Of a stretch of DNA of 64,000 bases, positions 11,185-22,604 are shown piece by piece. The stretch is from Lantana camara (Eukaryota > Streptophyta > Magnoliopsida > Lamiales > Verbenaceae): positions 61,597,501-61,661,500 of the forward strand of contig CM074862.1 in assembly GCA_037501455.1 (NCBI GenBank), in the 5' to 3' direction. The first letter of the stretch is position 1. Every line of letters starts with the position of its first letter. The notes beneath the pieces were generated by a model. The model worked only from the letters and a program-made list of their open reading frames with translations. It did not search any database and was not told where the DNA came from. Both the position numbers and the translations under genes were made by a program.

Positions 11185-13200
11185 CCATGCATATAATATG
11201 TAAATAAATTGAGTACGTGAATATTTACGCATAATTTGAGATTCGATTAATTATTTCGCGTGCCCATGTGAATTGTATCATCAATATGCATATATAATTT
11301 AATTATTTATTTGGTTCCATGGGTATCAAAGACCGTGCATCAATTATTAAGTTTGATAATGAACTTTAAATTGAAATGTGAATCTCGATCTCTTCCTTTT
11401 TATTATTTATTATTATTTTAATAATTAAAATTTATTATTTTAAATATTAATAATATGACTTTAATTTATGTTCTAAACTTTAATACTTCATTTTAATTGA
11501 ATAATTTCGTATGAGAGCTTATCCTATGTTATGCCACGTGACCTATGCGACTCATATCATTCCATAATGCATTATCAAACCTAAATGCTTCGTTAATTGC
11601 ATGATTTGGTGGAATATGTGAACTATGCTATGTGACCTATGTGTACACTTCATTCCATTTTCCATATCATTCATCTCTTGGTACGCCATGCGTCTTACTT
11701 GGTTCATATAGAGTTTAAGACTGGGCTTTTGTATGTCTTGTTACAGAGTTTAGTGGTGCCGGTGAGCCCGAGGTTTAGAGTGTTTGGCCCTTCACACTCT
11801 CAGACTCTACTACTACGAGGTGAGGTTTACGATTTTGTATAGTTACGTGACCTATGGCCTTTACATGTTGATTTCTACCCTTGAATGCGAGTACACTCTA
11901 TTATAGATATGTATTTGCTGAATATGATATGTTGATGATCTTGTGTGAGTCCTGCGTGGATGGAGGTCATGAGGCTTAAAGTTCCATCGCGTAGGAAGGG
12001 TGTAAATATAAAACCAGTTTTGAGGCATATGTAAGCTATTTGGAAAAAAATCAGTTGTTTTACGTTTCTTTAGCGAGTTAGCCATGTTATATGGTATCCG
12101 TTCTATCCTGTTCTATTATGCTTTGGATCCTAGGAGCTGCGGGTAATGGGTCCCCCCTGGGCGGTTAGGGTCGTCAGGGTATTTACCCATTGCGTAGTTC
12201 CATTTGAGATATCTTCACGCGACCCGTGCTATAGGGAAGGTGTGGTATCTTGAGCCTTCGGCTAAGGCCGGGGAGGACTCTTGTGGGTTCGCTACCCCTT
12301 GAGGGTGAGTCTATTTTAGACGGTTTTATAGATGGTTTGGGGACTGTATATCTCCTCCATCACTGGTGTAGCGATTGGATTGTTTTTTATTTATGATTCT
12401 GAGGAGTAAAGGTTGGAAGCTCGTACTCGCCGAGCATGTGTTGTATTTTGTTTGGGAATTGTGAATCGAGATAGAGTTTCTGAAATGTTTTCTAAACTAT
12501 ATATACATTTATCTTTTGGGTTTCCTTTGAAATGATTTGGTATGTAACACCTATCCTCGGTTCATGTGTCCCTTCTTTTAATCTGTGTTGTGATTCTATA
12601 TATATATATCGTGGGTGTGTGTTAGCCCCCCTCACTCGGTCAAGTTGACTGACCCCTCATTTAAACTTTTAGTTGCAGGTTTTTTGGCGTTCGCTAGGCG
12701 GAAGTGAGTCTTTGAGTAATTAACTTCGTCAGTCTAGCTCTTTCTAGTTGCATTTGTCTCTCATACACTTTACTTATGTTATGACTTGTGGATTCGAGAT
12801 TATATTTACCTTCCTGTGGCCCTGTGTGGCACTCGTATTCGGCCCTGTGTGGCATCTGTTAGTTATTGCGTTATGATACTTTGATATTCGGGACTAGGTA
12901 TCTATGCTAGTTGAACCCGTCACCTGTTATGTATGCTGATATTAAGGACTAGGTATCTATGCTAGTTGAACCCGTCACTTGTTTTGTATGTTGCTTTAAT
13001 TGCTTCCGCTATCTGATTTTGAATGTTTAATTTGCTTCCGCGCTCTGAGTTTGTCAAGTTAGATCCCCCTAGCATAGCGTGTGCGTTGTCACCCATTTGC
13101 TTTGATTCGGATCCGGACATGGATTCCCATTTCATGGATCGGGTCTAGTCCTAACCGCGGGGGATGTGGCATCCTCCGTTTGGGGTGTTACATCCTTAAG

Positions 13201-13212
13201 TGGTATCAGAGC
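13201..13212 (+). other. Primer binding site (tRNA-iMet) of G1
   Basis: TGGTATCAGAGC begins eight bases after the LTR end and is complementary to the 3' end of initiator methionine tRNA. The short leader to gag (13213-13387) has no visible feature. Confidence 0.9.
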
Positions 13213-13387
13213 TCTAGGTTGTAAAACCGTGCTCTGGAGTCGTGTTGAGTCTGTCTAGGTAGTAAGCCATAAGACAATGTGGTTATATGACTCTTTTACT
13301 TGAATACTTGTTTGTTTCTAATGCTTGTGTACATATCCACGTACTAATCCACATGCATCAATATTGCTTGAATCTTTGAATTTCAGG

Positions 13388-14390
13388 ATGCCTCCTAGAC
13401 GCCATAACCGAGAGGATTCACCGGATGCGCCTAATCTGCCTCCACGGCCACCACTGAATGTGGAGAACATTGTTCAGGCACTTCTCAATCAGTTGCAACG
13501 TAATCAGAGACAGCAGACACCACCCGTTGATGGTCAGGTTGGTACTATTTCAGCTGTGTATAGAGAGTTTAGGAACAACAACCCTCCTAAGTGGTTTGGG
13601 GGAGATGATATCAAGGCTGAGGAGTGGATAGCTGAGATTAGTGGTATTTGGGAGATTTGCCCAGGGAGTTCTCAGGATAAGGCTGTTTGTACTGCTCGAT
13701 TCATCCAGGGGCAGGCAGCTAACTGGCTCAAGGGAGTTCGATCCAGACTTGAGAGAAGTGGTAGGGAGTTCACTTGGGAGACTTTCGTGCATGAGTTCCA
13801 CGAGAAGTATATACCTCATAGTGCACGAGAGCGCAGACTTCAGCAGTTTTCTGAGCTGAAGCAGGGATCCAGATCTGTTGAGGACTACATTCTGGAGTTT
13901 GAGAGACTTGCTCCCTATGCTACCCACATCACGGATGTTGATACACACAGAGCCCGTCACTTTCTTCATGGGCTTCGAGAGGATATTCAGAGAGCTCTTC
14001 AGGCTGTCGATGTTGGCACTTGGGATGAGGTTACCAAGAGGGCTATTCAGGTTGAGGCTCAGAGCCGTAGGTTGGGGCCCCATTCTTCTCTTCGGGGAGT
14101 GGTTCGGGTTCTGGATCGGGCAAGAAGCCCACTACTCATGTTTCTACTACTTCTACTCCATCTTTTCGTCCACAGGGCTTCATTAACAAGAAGCCCCGTT
14201 CCGCTGCTCCTATAGGACGTCCAGCATTACCGGCACCAACTCCAAGTCGTTGTTCTCACTGTCAGGGTTTGCACCCATCGGAGAGGTGTTGGTGGTATTT
14301 GGGTAGATGTTTGGGATGTGGCTCGGCTGAGCACATGAGGGATGCTTATCCGAAGAGGAGGCCAGCGGTTCATGCTCGTGCTTATGCTTT
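13388..14390 (+). pseudogene. G1 gypsy gag, frameshifted
   Basis: I take the ATG at 13388 (MPPRRHNRED), directly after TTTCAGG, as the start, because the 21 codons upstream in the frame look non-coding. The capsid region carries the plant gypsy pattern around PPKWFGGDD, AEEWI, WETFVHEFHEKY and FSELKQGSRSVEDYI. Near 14090, in a GC-rich serine/glycine stretch, the frame shifts. The next frame encodes two nucleocapsid zinc knuckles: CSHCQGLHPSERC (14251-14289, one residue short) and CLGCGSAEHMRDAY (14308-14349). In the second knuckle the last cysteine is tyrosine. Capsid and nucleocapsid would assemble the particle and bind RNA; this copy cannot make one continuous Gag. Confidence 0.88.
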
Positions 14391-14880
14391 GGATGGTGAG
14401 GAGGAGGCAGCAGAGATCGATCAGAATGCTGTAGTGGAAGGTACAATACATATTCATGGCATATCATTACATGCATTGTTTGATCCTGCGGCTACTTATT
14501 CTTTTATTGCCCGGGATATTGTTGCCTCTTTGCCTTTACTTGCTGAGATATCTGCGCAGGTGTTTGTGGTGAGTTCTCCTTTGGGGGGAGCTTGGAGACG
14601 GATAGAGTGTATCATGAGTGTCCGGTGAGTTTTGAGGGTCGAGTCTTCCCTGCTGATTTAATTGAGATGACGATGAGGAGGTATAGGGTGATTCTTGGGA
14701 TGGATTGGCTCTACCGACATTGTGCAGTTATGGATTGTCGTTTGAAGAGGATTTCTTTTAGTTCTGTTGTGTTTTCGGGAGAGAGATTGGAATCCAGTCC
14801 ATTCATATCCTTTGTTGAGGCTAGTAAGTTAGTCCGGGACGGTGCTATAGGTTTTGTTGCTTACCTTCTGAACAAACCAA
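14391..14880 (+). pseudogene. G1 gypsy aspartic protease, degenerate and frameshifted
   Basis: The region homologous to the A protease shows VVEGTIHIHG, then LFDPAATYSF with the catalytic aspartate at 14482. The A copy has DPGAT at this place, so the active-site glycine is changed to alanine. A run of seven G near 14582 marks a frameshift: the sequence after it (from 14592) reads in the next frame and gives [10 protein letters not shown], the conserved end of gypsy proteases. The protease would cut Gag-Pol; this copy is inactive by both defects. Confidence 0.85.
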
Positions 14881-16368
14881 AGGACCAGGCTAAGCTTGAA
14901 GAGACGGAGGTCGTACGGGAGTATCTGGATGTGTTACCGGAGAGTTTGGGGTCCTTACCACCGGACAGGGATATCGAGTTTGTAGTGGATCTCTATCCCG
15001 GAGCTGAGCCTTACTCGAAGACCCCCTACAGGATGGCTCCTGCCGAGTTGAAGGAGCTAAAGAAGCAGTTGGATGAGCTTTTGGTTAGTGGATACATTCG
15101 TCCGAGCACTTCCCCGTGGGGTGCTCCCGTCCTATTCGTTAAGAAGAAAGATGGGATGTTAAGGATGTGTATAGATTACCGTGAGCTGAACAGGATGACC
15201 GTTAAGAACAAGTATCCATTACCCCATATTGAGGAGTTGTTCGATAGCTTGCATGGTTCGCGAGTGTACTCCAAATTGGATTTGAGATAGGGATACTATC
15301 AATTAAGGATTAGAGAGAAGGATGTCTCTAAGTCTGGATTCAACACGAGATACGGGCACTTTGAGTTTGTGGTTATACCGTTTGGGTTGACGAATGCTCC
15401 TGCAGTATTTATGGATATGATGTACCGAGTGTTTAGACAGTTCCTCGATAAATTTGTGGTGATCTTTATAGACGACATCTTGGTGTATTCGAGATTGGTT
15501 GAGGAGCATGCACAGCACCTTCAGATTGTGTTGGAGACACTTAGAGAGCACAAGTTGTATGCTAAGTTCAGTAAGTGCGAGTTCTGGATTGATAGAGTTA
15601 CTTTTCTGGGTCACATCATCTCAGGTGATGGAATTGAGGTCGATCCCTCTAAGATTGAGACGGTATTACATTGGGAGAGGCCTAGGAACGCCTCTGAGAT
15701 ACGGAGTTTTCTGGGTTTGGCAGGTTATTATAGGAGATTTATGTTGGATTTCTCTAAGATTGCAGCCCCGTTAACTAAGTTGACCAAGAAGGAAACTAAG
15801 TTTGAATGGAATGATAGTTGTAAGACGAGCTTTCAGACTTTGAAGGAAAGGTTGATAACGGCACCGGTTCTTACCCTACCCGAGGGTGTTGAGGGTTATT
15901 CAGCTTATACAGATGCTTCTAAGGAAGGACTTGGTTGTGTGTTGATGCAGAACGGTCGGGTTGTAGCTTATGCCTCTAGGAAGTTGAAGGTGCATGAGCA
16001 GAATTACCCCACCCATGACTTAGAGCTTGCAGCGGTCGTGTTTGCTTTGTCTAAGTGGCACCACTATCTCTATGGTGCTACATTTGAAGTATTCTCGGAT
16101 CATAAGAGTCTTCAGTACTTGTTCACGCAGAAAGAGCTTAACTTGAGACAAAGGAGATGGGTTTGAGTTCTTACAGGACTATGATTGCACGATTCAGTAC
16201 CATCCGGGTAAGGCGAATGTAGTTGCCGATGCGTTGAGCAGAAAGGCTACTATTTCGAGTTTAGTGGCAGGGTCTTCTGAACAGAGTTCAATTGTTGTGG
16301 TTTCTGTGGCTAGGTTAGCCAATATCACGGTTCAGCCCGATTTGAAGCAGAAATTATTAGAAGCTTAG
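14881..16368 (+). pseudogene. G1 gypsy reverse transcriptase and RNase H, broken
   Basis: Reverse transcriptase motifs appear in order: [69 protein letters not shown], and the catalytic FIDDIL box at 15465. RNase H follows with [21 protein letters not shown] and [10 protein letters not shown]. An in-frame TAG at 15288-15290 directly follows SKLDLR; element A has glutamine there, so CAG to TAG fits. An extra base near 16161 shifts the frame before [13 protein letters not shown] and VVADALSRK. Another in-frame TAG lies at 16366-16368. RT-RNase H before integrase is diagnostic of Ty3/gypsy. Confidence 0.93.
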
Positions 16369-17829
16369 TCTACGGATGCCGAGATTCAGAGATTGGTTGC
16401 ATGTTCAAAGGATGATCCAGAGACTAAGTTTGGGTTTGATGACTCTGGTTTGTTCAGGTTCAAGGCAAGAGTGTGTGTGCCTGACCAGCTCAAGAGGGTA
16501 ATACTTGAGGAGGCGCACCGCTCCAGTTATTCCATTCACCCAGGAGGTACGAAGATGTACCGGGACTTGAGGGAGTTGTATTGGTGGAGTGGCATCAAGA
16601 GGGATGTCGCATTCTTTGTGAAGCGATGTCTGTCATGCCAGATGGTTAAGGCAGAACATCAGAAACCGGGAGGTACTCTCCAACCACTTTCGATTCCGGA
16701 GTGGAAGTGGGAGCAGGTGACTATGGACTTTGTGTCCGGCCTGTCGAGGTCTAGGAGAGGATTCAACGGGATTTGGGTAGTGGTAGACCGTTTGACTAAG
16801 TTTGCCCATTTCCTAAAGATTCGGATGACGGATAAGGTGCCTAAGTTGGCTGAGTTGTATTGTAATGAGATAGTGAGGCTACATGGAGTTTCGGTTAGCA
16901 TTGTATCAGATCGGGACCCTCGGTTTACCGCTAGTTTTTGGCAGGATTTTCAGAAGTGCTTGGGTACAAAGCTTAAGTTTAGCACCGCATCACATCCTCA
17001 GACTGATGAACAGTCAGAGCGGTTGATTAAGTATCTTGAGGATATGTTAAGGGCGTGTGCATTGGATTTTAAGGACAAATGGGATAAGCACTTGACATTG
17101 GTTGAGTTCTCTTACAACAACAGCTACCAGGCCTCGATTGGTATGGCCCCTTACGAAGCACTTTATGGAAGGAAGAGTAGGTCGCCACTATATTGGGAAA
17201 TTGAGGATTGGCAATGGACTAAGGCGGATAAGCTCACGAGAGCTAAGGCCTCGGCTAAGATTGAGAAGACGGTTGAGAAGGTTAAGTTGATCCAGCAGAG
17301 AATGAAAGCAACTCAAGATAGACAGAAGAGTTATGCGGATAAGAGAAGAAGGCCCCTTGAGTTTGAGGTCGGAGCTCGTGTTTTCTTAAAGGCATCTCCT
17401 AGGAAGGGCTTTTCTCGTATTGGTAGAGGTGGAAAGCTTAGCCCTCGATATCTTGGACCGTTTGAGGTTCTAGAGAGGATTGGGGAGGTGGCGTATAGGT
17501 TGGACCTACCACCGAGTTTGACTGGGATTCATAATGTGTTCCACGTTTCACAGCTTCGGAAGTTCTACCCCGATGAGTCGACGGTTTTACCGGTTGAAGA
17601 GGTACAGATTGAGTCCGATTTGATGATTGTGAAGCACCCGGTTAAGATTCAGGATCGGAAAGTACAAGTGTTGAGAAACAAGCGGATTCCCTTGGTCAGA
17701 GTGTTGTGGAGAGATCAAAAATCTGAGGAGTCGACTTGGGAAACCGAAGAGAAGATGAGGAAGATATATCCGGAGTTGTTTCGAGCAGCGAACCTGAGGA
17801 CAGGTTCTCCTAAGGGTGGGAGGTTGTGA
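16369..17829 (+). pseudogene. G1 gypsy integrase with C-terminal chromodomain
   Basis: This is the best-preserved part: 478 codons are open from the first ATG at 16393. It has the HHCC zinc domain (H in SIHPGGTKMYR, then CLSCQ), the core aspartates in MDFVSGL and SDRDPRF, and the glutamate in TDEQSERLIKYL. The GPF-like region (RYLGPFEVLERIG) is followed by NVFHVSQLRKF. The last 45 residues (VLRNKRIPLVRVLWRD, WETEEKM) are a chromodomain of the type in plant chromoviruses, which directs insertion to particular chromatin. The stop at 17827 lies inside the 3' LTR, so the frame runs through the hairpin and polypurine tract. Upstream stops and shifts prevent its normal expression. Confidence 0.93.
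17790..17824 (+). promoter_or_regulatory. G1 polypurine tract with upstream hairpin
   Basis: The purine run TAAGGGTGGGAGGT (17811-17824) directly abuts the 3' LTR and would prime plus-strand synthesis. Just upstream is a perfect hairpin with arms GAACCTG (17790-17796) and CAGGTTC (17801-17807) and loop AGGA. The equivalent position in A, C, D and E also forms a hairpin. Confidence 0.75.
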
Positions 17830-20800
17830 CGCCCCTTCCGATAAATCGTACAGGTATGCGCCACGAGAGAGTTTACCTTACGCATTTACGTGATTTAATT
17901 CCCTTTTATGTGGTTTAATTTCAACTTTGATTGAAAATGGGATCCAATTAACTCAAATGCAAAATAGTAAAATATGAATTCTTGCATGGCAACTTAAGAA
18001 CGGAACTTGTCTGAATTTAAATTAATTGTTGGTGTTGAATTAAAATGGGACTTGAGCCTATTTGCAATTTTTGGAATTTTGGGCCTAATTTAAATTAGGT
18101 AACTTTGGGTGCGTTTGGAACCGATATGAGCTCGGGAATTCGAATTCGAATTCCGACACCACCATTGGACTCGATTCAGTAATTCAGATCCAATGGAATT
18201 TATTTCATATTTTTCGGAAACCGTTTAGACCTTAAACCTTTTAATTTTGACCTATTGGGCCGAAAGTCATTTATTTAGGCCCAAACCCTAATGGAATCTT
18301 TAGCCACCATATAAATACCTTAAAACCCTAACCTAGCTTCATTCAAACTTCATTTCACAACAAATCATATCATCCATAGAGAGCTTCAAAGGAGAATGAA
18401 GATCTAAGACTTTCCCGCATTTTCAAGAGCTCATATCTCCCTCGTTTCTTCTTTATTTCAAGAGCTAAGGTAAGCCTTACACATTAATTTTATTTCATAA
18501 TGTGTATATATGTGCATCAGTTAGGGCTTTTATGTATAACACTTTCCTTACCATATTTTATGTGAGAATGTGAATAATCTGGTGATTAAATGAAGAAATT
18601 GTGGTAGTTCGTTGGTGTTTTGAAGCTTTACTTTCATGGCTTTCATGGTGATGATTTGTGTGTGGGTTTGTGATTTTAATAGACTCAAGCTTGAAATTGA
18701 TGGGTAGTATATGTGTATTTGTGTGTGATAATATGTAATTAAGTGTTATGTGTGAGTTTTGTGGATTGTTGGGGGGTCTTGAGCTTTCACCGAAACCTCC
18801 CCTGCCGCTGCGTGGAGTTCCCCTGCTGCGTTGTTGTGGTTGCTGCTGCGTAAGCTGCCTGCTGGCTGCTGCGTGAGTTGCTCGCTGTTTGTTGCTTTTG
18901 TTCGTTGGTTGCGGCTGGTTTGGGACAAAGGAGAGGCCACAACATGAGCTATGGCAAGAGCAGCAACAATATTTAATGTTGCATTTCGACTTGGCACGCA
19001 TCCCTTTTCTTTAGTTATGATTTTTTATTTTAAGCACTTTACTTAAATAATTAATGTAGTTATACACAGGAAATTATTAACATTGCAATACAGTGCGTAC
19101 CTAAACATGCATTTCCATTCTTTTCTATAAAGAATTTAATACTAATTCCTTATTTTATATCCTATGTACTTATTGTTATAATCAATTAAAATTTAAACTC
19201 CAAATTTCAATAAAGTATTCAAAACCTATTACTGGATTATTTTAGGTTTCTTAAATTAGTAATTTACATTATTGGGAAATCCAATTTATCAAATTTCCTT
19301 CGCTCCATGCATATAATGAGTACATGAATATTTACGCATAATTTGAGATTCGATTAACTATTTCGCGTGCCTATGTGAATTGTATCATCAATATGCATAT
19401 ACAATTTAATTATTTATTTGGTTCGATGGGTATCAAAGACCGTGCATCAATTATTAAGTTTGATAATGAACTTTAAATTGAAATGTGAATCTCGATCTCT
19501 TCCTTTTTATTATTTATTATTATTTTAATGATTAAAATGTATTATTTTAAATATTAATAATATGACTTTAATTTATGTTCTAAACTTTAATACTTCATCT
19601 TAATTGAATAATTTCGTATGAGAGCTTATCCTATGTTATGCCACGTGAACTATGTGACTCATATCATTCCATAATGCATTATCAAACCTAAATGCTTCGC
19701 TAATTGCATGATTTGGTGGAATATGTGAGCTATGCTATGTGACCTATGTGTACACTTCATTCCAGTATCCATATCATTCATCTCTTGGTACGCTGTGCGT
19801 CTTACTTGGTTCATATAGAGTTTAAGTCTGGGCTTTTGTATGTCTTGTTACAGAGTTTGGTGGCGCCGGTGAGCCCGAGGATTAGAGTGTTTGGCCTTTC
19901 ACACTCTCAGACTCTACTACTACGAGGTGAGGTTTAGGATTTTGTATAGTTACGTGACCTATAGCCTTTACATGTTGATTTCTACCCTTGCATGCGAGTA
20001 TACTCTATTATAGATATGTATGTGCTGAATATGATATGTTGATGATCTTGTGTGAGTCCTGCGTGGATGGAGGTCATGAGGCTTAAAGTTTCATCGCGTA
20101 GGAAGGGTGTAAATATAAAACCAGTTTTGAGGCATACGTAAGCTATTTGGAAAAAAATCAGTTGTTTTACGTTTCTTTAGCGAGTTAGCCATGTTATATG
20201 GTATCTGTTCTATCCTGTTCTATTGTGCTTTGGATCCTAGGAGCTGCGGGTAATGGGTCCCCCCGGGACGGTTAGGGCCGTCGGGGTATTTACCCATTGC
20301 GTAGTTCCATTTGAGATATCTTCACGCGACCCGTGCTGTAGGGAAGGTGTGGTATCTTGAGCCTTCGGCTAAGGCCGGGGAGGACTCTTGTGGGTTCGCT
20401 ACCCCTTGAGGGTGAGTCTATTTTAGACGGTTTTATAGATGGTTTGTGGACTGTACATCTCCTCCATCACTGGTGTAACGGTTGAATTGTTTTTGATTTA
20501 TGATTCTGAGGAGTAAAGGTTGGAAGCTCGTACTCGCCGAGCATGTGTTCTATTTTATTTAGGAATTGTGAATCGAGATAGAGTTTCTGAAATGTTTGCT
20601 AAACTATATATACATTTATCTTTTGGGTTTCCTTTGAAATGATTTGGTATGTAACACCTATCCTCGGTTCATGATTCCCTCCTTTTAATCTGTGTTGTGA
20701 TTCTATATATATATATCGTGGGTGTACGTTAGCCCCCCTCACTCGGTCAAGTTGACTGACCCCTCATTTAAACTTTTAGTTGCAGGTCTTTTGGCGTTCG

Positions 20801-21295
20801 CTAGGCGGAAGTGAGTCTTTGAGTAACTTCGTCAGTCTAGCTCTTTCTAGTTGCATTTGTCTCTCATACACTTTACTTATGTTATGACTTGTGGATTCGA
20901 GATTATATTTACCTTCCTGTAGCCCTGTGTGGCACTCGTATTCGACCCTGTGTGGCACCTGTTGGTTATTACGTTATAATACTTTGATATTCGGGACTAG
21001 GTATCTATGCTAGTTGAACCCGTCACCTGTTATTTATGCTGATATTCGGGACTAGGTATCTATGCTAGTTGAACCCATCACTTGTTTTGTATGTTGCTTT
21101 AATTGCATCCGCTATCTGATGTTGAATGTTTAATTTGCTTTCGCGCTCTGAGTTTGTCAAGTTAGATCCGCCTAGCATAGCGTGTGCGTTGTCACCCGTT
21201 CACTTAGATTCGGATCCGGACATGGATTCCCATTTCATGGATCGGGTCTGGTCCTAAGCGTGGGGGATGTGGCATCGTCCGTTTGGGGTGTTACA
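17825..21295 (+). mobile_element. 3' LTR of gypsy element G1
   Basis: This 3471-bp LTR runs from TGTGACGCC to GGTGTTACA and is followed by the TSD TGGTA, after which copia C1 coding resumes. It is the uninterrupted partner of the LTR at 8886. TATA is at 18310-18317. The conserved hairpin arms are GTCA (20746-20749) and TGAC (20753-20756). Substitutions against the 5' LTR are scattered through it, so G1 is older than C and D. A 22-base phrase (GGGACTAGGTATC...AACCCGTCAC type) is duplicated at 20994 and 21047. Minus-strand frames at 18558-19001 are not genes. Confidence 0.93.
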
Positions 21296-22604
21296 TGGTA
21301 TATTTTACGATCCGAGAGATCACAAAGTGTTTGTGAGCACTAATGCTAAATATCTCGAAGATGATTTCATAAATGACCACAAGGGTAGAAGCAAAATTAT
21401 GTTAGAAGAAATGACAACATCAGATTCTGAATTCCAAGAACCCGTAGTAACTGAAAATGTGTTAGATATATATGATTTACTAGATACAACATATGATGTA
21501 GGGACAAGTACACAAGAGCGTCGTCGTAGTGAGAGGATTGTCAGGGCACCTGACAGATATCTTAGATTAACCTAGGTGGTTGAATCTGACGTATTTGATC
21601 CTGTCACAAACGATGAAGCTATAAAGGATATAGACGCTGACCGCTGGGTCAGAGCCATGGACTCTGAATTAGATTCAATGTATTCCAATAAAGTCTGGGA
21701 ACTTGTGGAGGCGCCTGAGGGCATTAAACCTATTGGATGCAAATGGGTTTACAAAAGAAAAAAGGGGAGTGGACAGAAAGGTTGAGACCTTTAAAGCAAA
21801 GCTTGTGGCAAAGGGTTATACCCAGAAAGAAGGTATCGATTATAACGAAATCTTCTCGCCTGTAGCAATGCTTAAGTCCATAAGAATTCTCTTATCCATT
21901 GCTGCTCATTTTGATTATGAGATTTGGCAAATGGATGTAAAGACTGCCTTCTTGAACGGGTGCCTTCAAGAAGAGATATACCAGGCTCAACCTGGAGGAT
22001 TTATAGCCAGAAATCAGGAGCATATGGTATGCAAGCTTGATAGATCTATTTATGGTCTTAAGCAAGTGTCTAGGTCATGGAACATCAGATTTAATGAAGC
22101 AATTAAATCCTTTGGATTTATACAATTGCCCGATAAACCATGTGTGTACAAGAAAAATCATGATAGTATTGTAACATTTTTAGTTTTATACGTGGACGAT
22201 ATTCTGCTCATTGGGAATGACACGGGAATATTATCAGCAGTCAAGATTTGGTTGTCAAACCAGTTTGACATGAAAGACCTAGGTGAAGCCAGCTATATTC
22301 TAGGGATCAGACTTTGTCGTGATCGTAAGAATAAAATGATTGGTTTATCACAAGCAGCATATGTGGATAAGATGCTGGCAAGATATAATATGGCGAATTC
22401 CAAGAAAGGTTCATTACCTTTCAGACATGGAGTTCATCTGTCTCGGGATAGTGTCCCAAGAACCCAGAAGAGACAGAAGAAATGAAAGATTTCCGTATGC
22501 TTCGGCAGTCGGAAGCCTCATGTAGGCCATGTTATGTACTAGGCCAGATATTTGTTATGTTGTAGGTCTAGTCAGTAGATATCAGTCAAACCCTGGACCC
22601 CAAC
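21296..22604 (+). pseudogene. C1 copia pol, part 2: integrase end, reverse transcriptase, start of RNase H
   Basis: C1 coding resumes after G1 in the matching frame (FYDPRDHKVFVSTN, the usual end of copia integrase), then a variable linker ending RRSERIVRAPDR. In-frame TAG is at 21573-21575. Reverse transcriptase begins in [12 protein letters not shown], shifts frame near 21780, and continues with [31 protein letters not shown] and the catalytic YVDDILL (near 22189). Further stops occur at 22483 and 22522. The RNase H start (MLCTRPDI-CYVVGLVSRYQ) ends abruptly at 22604 where element A enters; CCAAC (22600-22604) is the predicted TSD. The rest of C1 must lie beyond position 64000. Confidence 0.9.

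Larger units (their letters stand above)
8886..13192 (+). mobile_element. 5' LTR of gypsy element G1 (carries solo LTR S1)
   Basis: It starts TGTGACGCC and ends GGTGTTACA, with a primer site nine bases later. It is 4307 bp against 3471 bp for the 3' LTR. The 836-bp excess is accounted for by S1 (814 bp), its 5-bp TSD, a 13-bp indel near 11200 and a 4-bp indel near 12718. The TSD of G1 is TGGTA (8881-8885 and 21296-21300). The TATA box is at 9371. The conserved hairpin is at 12639-12649 and the CTCGTACTCGCCGAG block at about 12420. A GCTGCTGCG-rich patch lies at 9860-9980. Reading frames on the minus strand here (9717-10058) are repeated in the other LTR and are not genes. Confidence 0.93.
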
